Shown here: piece after piece, positions 27,902 through 36,371 of the stretch
Position numbering within the stretch: position 1 is the stretch's first letter
Layout of the letters: every line of letters begins with the position of its first letter
DNA from: Prolixibacteraceae bacterium
GTDB taxonomy: Bacteria; Bacteroidota; Bacteroidia; Bacteroidales; Prolixibacteraceae
Reading direction: 5' to 3'
Assembly: GCA_019459525.1 (NCBI GenBank)
Contig: JAIBEY010000066.1
Coordinates: 62,001-126,000 of the forward strand
DNA: 64,000 bases
Translations under genes and position numbers: made by a program
Notes under the pieces: model-generated
Database searches by the model: none
The model's input: only the letters and a program-made list of their open reading frames with translations
Told to the model about the DNA's origin: nothing

Positions 27902-28394
27902 GGCCGAAACCACCGTCGGGGAAGAAAATGAACTGATCACTTATTTTACTTCCGCAGATGTGGATGAAAACCTGAAAATGTATGTTCCCATATTTTCAGG
28001 AATGAAGGAACTTTCGGCCAACGAAGATGCTGACCTGGGCGAGGATTTGATGAATTATATTCTGGAATCGGAGCACAAGGAAAAAGTAAAATACCGTTGG
28101 ATGTGGCAAATAGTGACCGGAGTTGCGGCTTCGGTGATTGTGGTGATGTTGTCGGTGAATTATTACACCAGCCAGAACCAATGGCGCGACACATTTACCG
28201 ACCCCCAGCAAGCTTACGCTGAAGCCAGCAGGGCATTGGAATTTGTCGCCGGCAAATACAACAAAGGTTTGGCTCAACTGAAACCGATGGGGAAAATTGA
28301 AAAGGCAACTGATCCTTTAAATTCAGGATTTCAGAAACTGAACAAAGGATTTGAGCAAATGGAATCAGTGAATAAAAAACTTAAAAATGAATAA
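27858..28394 (+). CDS. Single-pass membrane protein, candidate anti-sigma factor
   Basis: A 178-residue protein. The N-terminal ~80 residues are acidic and helical (KYFEAETTVGEENELITYF resembles the short anti-sigma domains of Bacteroidota), a membrane helix lies at about 84-103, and the rest (about 104-178) is a charged periplasmic tail with NSGFQKLNKGFEQMESVNK. It overlaps the sigma gene by 44 bp and ends two bases before the DUF4252 gene. The role is inferred from place and topology; there is no FecR domain. Confidence 0.65.
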   Translation: MESQKIHVLLQKYFEAETTVGEENELITYFTSADVDENLKMYVPIFSGMKELSANEDADLGEDLMNYILESEHKEKVKYRWMWQIVTGVAASVIVVMLSVNYYTSQNQWRDTFTDPQQAYAEASRALEFVAGKYNKGLAQLKPMGKIEKATDPLNSGFQKLNKGFEQMESVNKKLKNE

Positions 28395-28396
28395 CA

Positions 28397-28897
28397 ATGA
28401 AACGAATTTTAATTACCCTGGTTTTGCTTATCCCATTGTTAGCGATGGCTCAGGAAAGTACGCCTATTGATAAGCTGTTTAACAAGTACGCCAATAAGGA
28501 TGGATTTACAACTGTAAATATCAGCGGGAAACTGCTGAGCTTTGCCAGTAAATTCGACGACTCGAAAAGTAAAGAGACCGAAATGCTTGCCAAATTATCA
28601 GGTATCCGCATTTTATCGGTAGAAAATAAGGATTTGAACAAAGGGCTCAACTTTTATAAGGAACTGGAAGCCGACGGGTTCTTCAAAAACCACAATTATG
28701 AGGTTTTAATGGAAGTTACAGAGAACAACGAAGTCGTGCGTTTTTACGGGCGAAGCGGCGAAAAAGGAAAACTCTCCGAATTATTACTCGTCATTGGTGG
28801 CGACGACAATACACTTATCAGCATTCGCGGTGTAATTGATCCGGACGATATTGGTAAAATTACCGGATCACTCGATCTGGATATCAAAACCAAATAA
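28397..28897 (+). CDS. DUF4252 domain exported protein
   Basis: A 166-residue protein with a signal peptide (about 1-18, LLAMAQ) and one DUF4252 domain (about 22-160; PIDKLFNKYANKDGFTTVNIS, then RILSVEN, LLLVIGGDDNTLISIRG). The family is typical of Bacteroidota operons with an ECF sigma factor and a membrane protein, as here. Function is unknown; a periplasmic input or output of the sigma system is plausible. Confidence 0.82.
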   Translation: MKRILITLVLLIPLLAMAQESTPIDKLFNKYANKDGFTTVNISGKLLSFASKFDDSKSKETEMLAKLSGIRILSVENKDLNKGLNFYKELEADGFFKNHNYEVLMEVTENNEVVRFYGRSGEKGKLSELLLVIGGDDNTLISIRGVIDPDDIGKITGSLDLDIKTK

Positions 28898-28931
28898 AAA
28901 AAACTTACATCTTGCCGAAAAAGCACGAAGC

Positions 28932-28972
28932 CAGAAATCCGGTAATCAAGCGTTACCGGATTTCTGCATTTT
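28932..28972 (+). terminator. Hairpin terminator after the DUF4252 operon
   Basis: Perfect 14-bp stem (28932-28945 with 28953-28966, CAGAAATCCGGTAA, 7-base loop). The following T-run is short (CATTTTAT), so termination may be partial. Confidence 0.7.
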
Positions 28973-29047
28973 ATATGCCTGGATATTCCTGTCATCTTTG
29001 AACCCATACCATTCCCCTTCCGGAAAAATGTTATTACTTTTACAGCC

Positions 29048-29641
29048 ATGGCGCAGGAGAGGGAACATATTCTTTTTACAGCAATCCGCAGTGGCAACGA
29101 AGAAGCTTTTAATAAAGCTTTTGATTTTTACTATTCGCGCCTGTGTTTTTTTGCCGACAAAATGCTTCACGACTTCGACCTGTCGCGTTCGCTGGTACAG
29201 CAAATATTTGTCGATCTGTGGATTAAACGGGAGAAACTCCAAATCGATTCCTTGCAGTCTTACCTTTATCAATCGGTTCGTAATTCGGCGCTCGATGTAT
29301 TGAAACACAAAAAAGTGGAGTCGCGTTACCTGACTTCACTCGACCAATCGGAACCAGAGGAAATGACTGATTTAATCGAACAGGCCGAACTGGCACATCG
29401 CATCAACCGGGCGATACAAAACCTTCCGGAGAAATGCCGTGAGATTTTTGTACTTTGCCGTTTCGAGGAACTCAAATACGCCGAAATTGCCGACCGCCTC
29501 AACATTTCGGTAAAAACAGTAGAGATGCAAATCGGCATCGCACTAAAAAAACTACGGAAAGAATTGGCTGATTATCAAATGATCCAATTACTATCCATTA
29601 TTTTCCCTAAAAAATCTCAGCTTCCTTACAGGGTACTTTAA
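29048..29641 (+). CDS. ECF sigma factor of PUL 1 (FecI/SusC-linked type)
   Basis: A 197-residue sigma-70 family protein of the Bacteroides expansion family: region 2 (about 20-90, RSLVQQIFVDLWIKREKL) and region 4 (about 125-180, LPEKCREIFVLCRFEELKYAEIADRLNISVKTVEMQI pattern). It is followed after 47 bp by fecR and then susC/susD, the standard sigma/anti-sigma transport-coupled layout in which a ligand bound by SusC signals through FecR to free the sigma factor. Confidence 0.93.
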   Translation: MAQEREHILFTAIRSGNEEAFNKAFDFYYSRLCFFADKMLHDFDLSRSLVQQIFVDLWIKREKLQIDSLQSYLYQSVRNSALDVLKHKKVESRYLTSLDQSEPEEMTDLIEQAELAHRINRAIQNLPEKCREIFVLCRFEELKYAEIADRLNISVKTVEMQIGIALKKLRKELADYQMIQLLSIIFPKKSQLPYRVL

Positions 29642-29688
29642 AAGTAAGTCGTCAAAAGGGGTAAATAACCCAATTACCAGGCCGACGC

Positions 29689-30684
29689 ATGCAAAACGAA
29701 CCCAGCTATATGGATACTTTAATTGCCAAATCGCTTAGTGGCGAAGCTAACCCGACCGAAACAGACGAATTAAATCGCTGGATCGAAGAATCGCCGTTGA
29801 ACAAGCGCCTTTTCGAGGAAAATAAACGGATCTGGCAAAAAAGTCATTCCTATTTCTCCGGTTCCGAAATCAGTTCCGACCGCGAAAAAGTCCAAACCCA
29901 GATCCATCGCCAAACTTCAAAACCGGCAAAAGCCGTTGAGTTACCTACTTGGTTATTTAAGGTGGCTGCCGTGCTGGCATTACCCGTTATGCTGGGCATT
30001 GGCTGGTATTTAGGCTCTTCGCGCACAGGCAGCGAAACACAGATGTGCGAGGTAACTGCCCCCAAAGGACAAATTTCGAAATGCGTTCTGGCCGATGGAA
30101 CCGAAATCTGGCTCAACGCCGGAACGACGATCAGTTACGATCCGTCGCTTATTGGCAAAACCCGCGAAGTACAACTCGACGGCGAGGCCTATTTTAAAGT
30201 AACAAAAAACAAGTACAAACCATTTATAGTAAACACGGCACACTCGCAGATTAAGGTTTTAGGGACTATTTTTAACCTGAAAGCATATTCCGGAGAGGAC
30301 CATGTGGAAACCACCCTGGAAGAAGGAAGTGTTGAATTTAGCCTGGTTGGAAATACTGCCGAACCGGTACTGCTGAAGCCTGGCGAACAGGCCGTTTATA
30401 ACATTTCTGAAAAGAAAATTACAATTGGCATTGTTGAACCCTACCTGCATACCGCGTGGAAGGATGGTAAATTTGTATTTAAAGATGCCGAGTTACAGCA
30501 AATAATTCTGGAATTAGAGAAATTGTATGACGTGCGGATTCATCTGGAAAACGAATCGTTAAAGCACGAGCGCTTCCGGGGGATGTTTGAATACGAGCAA
30601 AATATTTTCAGCGCACTCGAAACGCTTGAGCGGCTTACCAACATCAAATACCGGATGAATGGACGGGATATCTGGTTACAATAG
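29689..30684 (+). CDS. FecR-type anti-sigma factor of PUL 1
   Basis: A 331-residue protein: cytoplasmic anti-sigma segment (about 1-80), one membrane helix (about 86-105), the periplasmic FecR domain (about 115-220; VTAPKGQISKCVLADGTEIWLNAGT, then LDGEAYFKVTKN) and a C-terminal DUF4974/STN-like domain (about 255-330). It should bind the N-terminal signalling (STN) domain of the SusC protein downstream and control the sigma factor upstream. A direct repeat and a 345-bp gap separate it from susC. Confidence 0.93.
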   Translation: MQNEPSYMDTLIAKSLSGEANPTETDELNRWIEESPLNKRLFEENKRIWQKSHSYFSGSEISSDREKVQTQIHRQTSKPAKAVELPTWLFKVAAVLALPVMLGIGWYLGSSRTGSETQMCEVTAPKGQISKCVLADGTEIWLNAGTTISYDPSLIGKTREVQLDGEAYFKVTKNKYKPFIVNTAHSQIKVLGTIFNLKAYSGEDHVETTLEEGSVEFSLVGNTAEPVLLKPGEQAVYNISEKKITIGIVEPYLHTAWKDGKFVFKDAELQQIILELEKLYDVRIHLENESLKHERFRGMFEYEQNIFSALETLERLTNIKYRMNGRDIWLQ

Positions 30685-30716
30685 AGTTCCAGGTTTCAAG
30701 TTCCAGGTTTCAAGTT
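30685..30716. repeat. Tandem 14-bp direct repeat
   Basis: AGTTCCAGGTTTCA occurs twice in tandem (30685-30698, 30699-30712) and a third copy starts (AGTT). It begins at the fecR stop codon. The rest of the gap to 30930 shows no gene. Confidence 0.8.
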
Positions 30717-30934
30717 GCGCTTTGTTCGGGGTTAGTAAAGGTTTTAGCTTTCACCCTGAAAGGGTAGAATAGCAATAAACCGGGTGTATATGAGGAACGA
30801 ATGCGACCCCGGAACAGGATGACGATATAAAATTTGCCAGCGAATTAACTAACTAAATATTAACCTAAAATTGAAAAACGTATGATGAAATAACTGCCTT
30901 GCCTTTTATTTCTGCGATTCCGGACTTTCGGAAC

Positions 30935-31017
30935 AAAAAAAACAGGAACAGCTGCGAACTGTCCCTGTTGAAAAACGCAGAAATGCGAAAAAACGAAAAT
31001 CATTTTTTTAACTAAAA
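30935..31017 (-). ncRNA. Candidate antisense RNA over the susC leader, PUL 1 (about 83 nt)
   Basis: On the minus strand TAAATTTG (31030-31023) is an exact -7 box whose first bases overlap the susC start codon; the start would be near 31017. Downstream come a small hairpin (CGCA-tttc-TGCG) and an intrinsic terminator: an 11-bp stem with one mismatch (30969-30959 with 30951-30941) followed by a U-run to 30935. The same layout recurs before the second susC (47071). Antisense RNAs in this position are known from PULs of Bacteroides fragilis (DonS type). No -33 TTG is clear, and expression is not shown. Confidence 0.5.
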
Positions 31018-31029
31018 ACAACCAAATTT

Positions 31030-34000
31030 ATGAAAATTATTCGGCAATCGAATGAGGGCTATTTGCCTTCGTTCAAAAAAATCTGGTTAATTATGAAACT
31101 TAACATTTTTCTCATTCTTCTGACAGTGCTTCAGGTTTCTGCCACGGTATCGGCACAAACTACCCGATTGGATCTGAAAATGAAGAATGCAACAATTTCA
31201 CAGGTTTTCGATGAAATTGAACGGCAATCTGAAGTTTACTTCTTCTATAACAAAAATCAAATCGACGAAACCAAAACCATTAGTGTTGACTACCGGAACA
31301 AAACCATTGACGAAATCTTAAAATCGATGGTATCCGATTTAAATCTGACTTACGAAATTGCAGGTAAAAATATCATTATCAAATCTGCCGATCCGACAAT
31401 AAATGGCACACAGCAGCGAGTCATTAAAGTAAATGGTACGGTAAAAAGTACTTCGGGCGACCTGCTTCCCGGTGTTTCGGTTGTTGTTAAAGGCACTACC
31501 ACCGGAACCATCACCAACGCTGACGGAAAATATGATTTATCGAGTGTTCCATCAGAAGGAACGCTAATTTTCTCTTTCGTTGGAATGAAAAGAACTGAAA
31601 TTGGTGTGGGTGGCAAAAGCACCATCGACGCTATTTTGGAAGATGAAACAATTGGTTTGGAAGAGGTGGTAGCCATTGGTTACGGAACGGCCCGTAAAAG
31701 CGATTTGACGGGCGCGGTAGCAAACGTACAAGGCGAAAGTTTAACCAAACGCTCGGCACAACAGCTTTCTACTGCCATGCAGGGCCAAATGTCAGGGGTG
31801 CAGGTTACCCGTTCATCGGGGGAGCCTGGAGCTTCGGCCACGGTGCGCGTACGCGGAATCACCACGCTTTCGAACAACGACCCTTTGGTGATTGTCGATG
31901 GTGTACCCTCATCGCTTAACGATGTGGTAACAGCCGATGTGGAAACCATGACTGTACTAAAAGATGCAGCATCGGCATCAATCTACGGTTCGCGTGCAGC
32001 AGCAGGGGTTATACTCATCACCACCAAACGCGCCAAAGAGAACCAATTCTCATTCGATTACAACTACGAATACAGCATTGACAAACCCACAACTCAGCCT
32101 AAGAACGGTGACGTTATCGACTGGATGAATGTACAAAACGAAGTAAAGTGGAATGATGGCGCTTCAGGTCCCTATTCGCAATACTCGCAAGAGACCATTG
32201 CATCGTGGCTTGGTAACAACGCTACTGATCCCTGGCACTATCCCAATACCGACTGGGTCGATTTAATCCTGAAAAAATCGACTTCACATGAACAGCATAT
32301 GCTGAGCGTTTCGGGAGGGACAGCGAGACTGCGCACAAAGTCCACTTTTAACTATCAGAAAGGCGATGGCTATTACGAAAATAAGTCCTATGAACGTTTT
32401 GCTGGCCGTATCAACAACGACTATAAAATAACTGATTGGTTCAAAGCTAATCTCGACCTCGACTTCTCCAAATCAACTTCGATCGCTCCATCACAGATCA
32501 ACGCTGTTTATTGGGCGTACCTGGTAGCTCCCTATTACACACCCCGATGGGAAGACGGTCGCTACGCCGATGTGAAGGACGGAGCCAACCCACTTGCAGG
32601 CCTCCAACAGGGCGGTACAAACAACATCGATTATTATAAGCTCGGCGGCAAGGCGCAATTCGACATCACTCCGTTTGACGGCCTTACACTGACTGCCATC
32701 TTTGCACCGAGATATTCGTTCACCAAGGGCAAAAAATTCTCACGCGCCGTCCCGGTTTTCTACGAAAACGGCTCCACCACCAATATGCAATCGCACAAGA
32801 TCACCAGCCTCGAAGAATCGCGTAACGACAATAACAGCCTTACATCCCAGTTCTACGGCAACTATCAAAAGAAATGGGGCGACCACTCGTTCAGCGCCAT
32901 GGCAGGTTATGAAGGTCACTCTTATAAGTGGGAAGAGCTTGGAGCTTCGCGTACCAACTATCTGCTCGACACCTATCCTTACCTCAACATCGGACCGGAG
33001 GACTATCAGTATAATTCAGGCAAAGCAGGACATAACTCCTACGAATCAGTGTTCGGACGCCTGATGTATTCCTATAAAAACAAATACATGATCCAGGGTA
33101 ACGTCCGTACTGATGGCTCATCGCGTTTTTCAGCAGATTACCGTTGGGGTACGTTCTATTCAACATCAGCAGGATGGGTAATATCGGAGGAATCGTGGTT
33201 CAAAAATAATGTTGTGGATTACCTGAAATTGCGTGGTTCTATCGGCCAGCTTGGTAATGAGCGTATTGGTTCGGAATTCCCCTATCAGGCTGCCATTAAC
33301 TTCGGTAATAGTTATATGTACGACAAGACGACACAATCCGTGTCGGCGATACAGAATGCGGCACAATATTATTATGCTTTCGAGAACATCACGTGGGAAA
33401 CGACTACAACACAAGGTATCGGCCTTGATCTTCAATTCCTCGACAGCCGTTTACGTTTATCCGGTGATTACTATTATAAAAAGACCAGCGACATGTTGCT
33501 TACCCTCGGCTTCCCTTCATACTCTGGATTTTCAGCGCCCCAACAAAATGCAGGCGACATGTACACCAAAGGATGGGACTTAGAATTAGGCTGGTCTGAC
33601 AAAATAGGCGATTTCTGGTACAACATTTCGGCAAACCTGTCGGACTACCGTTCGAAAATGGGCTATCTGGGCGATAAGCGCACCATTGATGGGAACTATA
33701 TATACGAAGAGGGATCATACTACTACGAGTGGTTTATGTACAAAAGCGATGGTTTATTCCAGACCAATGCTGACCTCTACGATGAAAACGGTATCAAGTA
33801 TCCAACGCTTACAGCAAACGATAAAGCGGGAAATATTAAGTATGTTGATACCGACAATAGCGGTACCATCAATTCTGACGACAAAGTGCGCCTTGGCAAC
33901 TCACAACCGGAATACCTTTATGGAGGCAATGTAGCAATGGGGTGGAAAGGTTTTGACTTCAGTCTCTCGTTTCAGGGGATAGGGCACCAACGCGTACTGT

Positions 34001-34392
34001 TCAATTCTGCATGGATCCAGCCGCTAAAAGAACAATGGGGCGCCGTTCCGGAACTTTTATTGGACAACTACTGGAGCCAGCATAATACGGAAGAGCAGAA
34101 CATTAAAGCCAAGTATCCGCGCCTGACCTATACCAATACCACCAATACTTATTCCGGGTCGGATTACTGGCTCTTCAATGGCGCCTATTTCCGCGTAAAA
34201 AATATCACGCTGGGCTATTCGCTACCTAAGAATTTGGTAAGTAATGCAAGAATCAAGGATATGCGCTGCTATTTCAGCGTGAATGATCTGCCGGCCATCA
34301 GCAACTATCCTGAAGGATGGGACCCTGAAGTGGGTTCGTCGTCGGATTTCATATCAACGTCTTTCATTTTAGGTGTTAATGTTAAATTCTAA
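31030..34392 (+). CDS. SusC/RagA TonB-dependent outer-membrane transporter, PUL 1
   Basis: A 1120-residue TonB-dependent receptor. After the signal sequence (ending VSAQ near residue 43) come an STN signalling domain (about 50-115; LDLKMKNATISQVFDEIERQ), a carboxypeptidase-regulatory-like domain (about 135-215; GVSVVVKGTTTGTITNADGKYDL), a plug (about 225-335; IGYGTARKSDLTGAV) and the beta-barrel to the C-terminal NVKF. The STN domain fits control through FecR. The start gives about 21 residues before MKLNIFLILLT, common in STN-bearing SusC proteins; an ATG at 31093 is an alternative. It pairs with the SusD gene 12 bp downstream and imports the locus ligand. Confidence 0.95.
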   Translation: MKIIRQSNEGYLPSFKKIWLIMKLNIFLILLTVLQVSATVSAQTTRLDLKMKNATISQVFDEIERQSEVYFFYNKNQIDETKTISVDYRNKTIDEILKSMVSDLNLTYEIAGKNIIIKSADPTINGTQQRVIKVNGTVKSTSGDLLPGVSVVVKGTTTGTITNADGKYDLSSVPSEGTLIFSFVGMKRTEIGVGGKSTIDAILEDETIGLEEVVAIGYGTARKSDLTGAVANVQGESLTKRSAQQLSTAMQGQMSGVQVTRSSGEPGASATVRVRGITTLSNNDPLVIVDGVPSSLNDVVTADVETMTVLKDAASASIYGSRAAAGVILITTKRAKENQFSFDYNYEYSIDKPTTQPKNGDVIDWMNVQNEVKWNDGASGPYSQYSQETIASWLGNNATDPWHYPNTDWVDLILKKSTSHEQHMLSVSGGTARLRTKSTFNYQKGDGYYENKSYERFAGRINNDYKITDWFKANLDLDFSKSTSIAPSQINAVYWAYLVAPYYTPRWEDGRYADVKDGANPLAGLQQGGTNNIDYYKLGGKAQFDITPFDGLTLTAIFAPRYSFTKGKKFSRAVPVFYENGSTTNMQSHKITSLEESRNDNNSLTSQFYGNYQKKWGDHSFSAMAGYEGHSYKWEELGASRTNYLLDTYPYLNIGPEDYQYNSGKAGHNSYESVFGRLMYSYKNKYMIQGNVRTDGSSRFSADYRWGTFYSTSAGWVISEESWFKNNVVDYLKLRGSIGQLGNERIGSEFPYQAAINFGNSYMYDKTTQSVSAIQNAAQYYYAFENITWETTTTQGIGLDLQFLDSRLRLSGDYYYKKTSDMLLTLGFPSYSGFSAPQQNAGDMYTKGWDLELGWSDKIGDFWYNISANLSDYRSKMGYLGDKRTIDGNYIYEEGSYYYEWFMYKSDGLFQTNADLYDENGIKYPTLTANDKAGNIKYVDTDNSGTINSDDKVRLGNSQPEYLYGGNVAMGWKGFDFSLSFQGIGHQRVLFNSAWIQPLKEQWGAVPELLLDNYWSQHNTEEQNIKAKYPRLTYTNTTNTYSGSDYWLFNGAYFRVKNITLGYSLPKNLVSNARIKDMRCYFSVNDLPAISNYPEGWDPEVGSSSDFISTSFILGVNVKF

Positions 34393-34404
34393 AAAATCAA
34401 TTGT

Positions 34405-36198
34405 ATGAAAAAGATATTTTTAATTACCGTCTTATTTTCGACGCTCACCTTTTCGGCCTGTGTTGATCTCGACCTTAACCCCTTGTCTGAAGGATCCAGC
34501 GGAAATTGGTACTCAACACAACAGGAGATAGAAATGTCGGTAAACGATTTTTACCGACCTGAATTTTTCCCCATCGACGATATGGCCTGGGGTGATGACG
34601 TAACTGCTCGTAATTCTACCTCGGTTGTACAGAATGGGACAATGACTGCAGAAGACGGCACCGTAGGTGGTCGCTGGCAAAATTACTATAAAGGCATCGC
34701 TCGCGCATTGCGACTGCTGAATAATATGGACAACGCACGTACCTTAGGGGTATCCGAAGCAAAGATCACGCAATACGAAGGTGAAGCTTACTTTTATTTG
34801 GGTTACGCTTACGGCATGTTGGCGTTCCACTGGGGTGATGCCATTCTTGACAAAGTAGGCATGACGATTGACGAGGCCTACAAGATACCGCGTTCGCCTA
34901 AAGCCGATGTGCTGGCGTACAGTTACGAATGTCTGGATAAAGCTGCCGAGCGCCTGCCCACCAGCTACTCGGGCATACAGCGTGCTACGAAAGGCGCCGC
35001 TCTTGCATTCAAGGCCCGAATTGCCCTCAGAAACGGTGATTACGAAACGGCTGCAACGGCTGCAAAAGCCTGTATGGATCTGAACGTCTATAAACTACAC
35101 AGCAATTACCGGAATTTGTTCACCGCTTCATGGTCGGACGAATGGATATTCTACTTTCGCGGCGATGTGACATTGAAAAAGTATTTCTGGGCTGCCGGCG
35201 ACGTACTCAACAGCATTGGCCGTCTTGCAGGAGGATGGGGTGGACAAAAGGCTCCCTCTTACGAATTGGTATGCGCCTACCCATGTATCGACGGTAAACC
35301 CATTGATGAATCGCCGCTCTACAACCCCAAAGACTTTTTCGAAAATCGCGACCCGCGTATGACCATGACCATCGTACCCTTCGCCACGGCACACAACAAG
35401 AGCGTTCTCGCCGGAACATATAAACCTCAGGATTATGTGTGGCTAGGTTATGAATATTCTCCTGCCCCGAACAAGACTACTGTTTTCCGTGCTTCCGATG
35501 GCGCGCAGGTAAGCAATACCGATTCGAAAGCCCGTGCCGAACACGCTTCTTACACCGGGTTACTGTTTAAGAAGTATATTGACAATACATTCCTCGAAAA
35601 TGGACGCTCTGGCGCACCCACCACCTATCCCATGTTGCGTTACGGCGATGTGCTGCTGATGTATGCCGAAGCCATGATCGAACTGGACAGATGTACGCAG
35701 GAAGTGTTAAACGTAACAATCAATAAATTGAGAGAGAGAGCCTACGCAGGGACAGGGATTACCTATCCGCAGGTTACACTTGGTAGCCAGGAAGCTATGC
35801 GCACGGTCGTTCGTACCGAACGTTTCATCGAGCTTGCCTGGGAAGGACATCGTTATGCCGATTTGATTCGTTGGAAACTTGCCGAAAAGGTTTACAATCG
35901 GCCAAGTTACTTCGTGCGCCGTGCATGGTCGGGATCAACCTCATGGAATGGCAACGAAGCTTCTGTATCAGCAGAATACCGCCAATTGATACAGAATTGG
36001 AAAGATGGAAACTACCCGATCGGAGGAACACCGCAGATTGATGAAAACGGCATAGCTGATCTCAGCTATATGGTTACTGCAGGTTATATCGTTGTGGCAA
36101 GCGAACGAAATTTCGATGCCGGACGCGACTACCTGTGGCCTGTACCTGATGCTGACCGTCTCATTAACGAAAATCTCGATCAGAACCCCAAGTGGTAA
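34405..36198 (+). CDS. SusD/RagB surface glycan-binding-type lipoprotein, PUL 1
   Basis: A 597-residue lipoprotein (lipobox TFSAC, Cys19) with the SusD-like N-terminal domain and TPR-rich core (YEGEAYFYLGYAYGMLAFHWGD, KADVLAYSYECLDKAAERLP) and the C-terminal RagB domain ending in the typical GRDYLWPVPDADRLINENLDQNPKW pattern. It forms the lid on the SusC barrel and selects the ligand. It lies 12 bp after susC. A 14-bp-stem terminator follows, which would lower expression of the genes downstream relative to susCD. Confidence 0.95.
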   Translation: MKKIFLITVLFSTLTFSACVDLDLNPLSEGSSGNWYSTQQEIEMSVNDFYRPEFFPIDDMAWGDDVTARNSTSVVQNGTMTAEDGTVGGRWQNYYKGIARALRLLNNMDNARTLGVSEAKITQYEGEAYFYLGYAYGMLAFHWGDAILDKVGMTIDEAYKIPRSPKADVLAYSYECLDKAAERLPTSYSGIQRATKGAALAFKARIALRNGDYETAATAAKACMDLNVYKLHSNYRNLFTASWSDEWIFYFRGDVTLKKYFWAAGDVLNSIGRLAGGWGGQKAPSYELVCAYPCIDGKPIDESPLYNPKDFFENRDPRMTMTIVPFATAHNKSVLAGTYKPQDYVWLGYEYSPAPNKTTVFRASDGAQVSNTDSKARAEHASYTGLLFKKYIDNTFLENGRSGAPTTYPMLRYGDVLLMYAEAMIELDRCTQEVLNVTINKLRERAYAGTGITYPQVTLGSQEAMRTVVRTERFIELAWEGHRYADLIRWKLAEKVYNRPSYFVRRAWSGSTSWNGNEASVSAEYRQLIQNWKDGNYPIGGTPQIDENGIADLSYMVTAGYIVVASERNFDAGRDYLWPVPDADRLINENLDQNPKW

Positions 36199-36211
36199 CA
36201 GCATGAAAATG

Positions 36212-36268
36212 ATAAGAGGTTGACTTCGGATTTCGTATTACCGATTTTTTAGTCAGCCTCTTATTTTT
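36212..36268 (+). terminator. Terminator after susD of PUL 1
   Basis: A 14-bp stem with one G-U pair (36212-36225 with 36251-36264), an inner TCGG/CCGA extension, and a TATTTTT tail. It separates susD from the enzyme genes. Confidence 0.8.
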
Positions 36269-36371
36269 CAACGGAATGAAAGGGTTTCGTGCCCTTTATC
36301 AGCTTCACCGGAAGTATAGATTCATGAAAGGTACTTCAACCTGAAAAACTAACCCATTTAAATATATCTCA

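Noticed and set aside
30908-30984. Three-way-junction fold on the plus strand before susC of PUL 1 (outer stem ATTTCTGCG/CGCAGAAAT)
   Set aside because: The fold is possible, but PUL 2 does not repeat the outer stem, whereas the minus-strand terminator and promoter box are repeated in both. The antisense RNA reading explains more.
32400-34392. Possible mosaic in the PUL 1 susC (codon style seems to change after the plug)
   Set aside because: Only an impression by eye; barrel and plug regions differ in composition anyway, and no junction can be pointed to.
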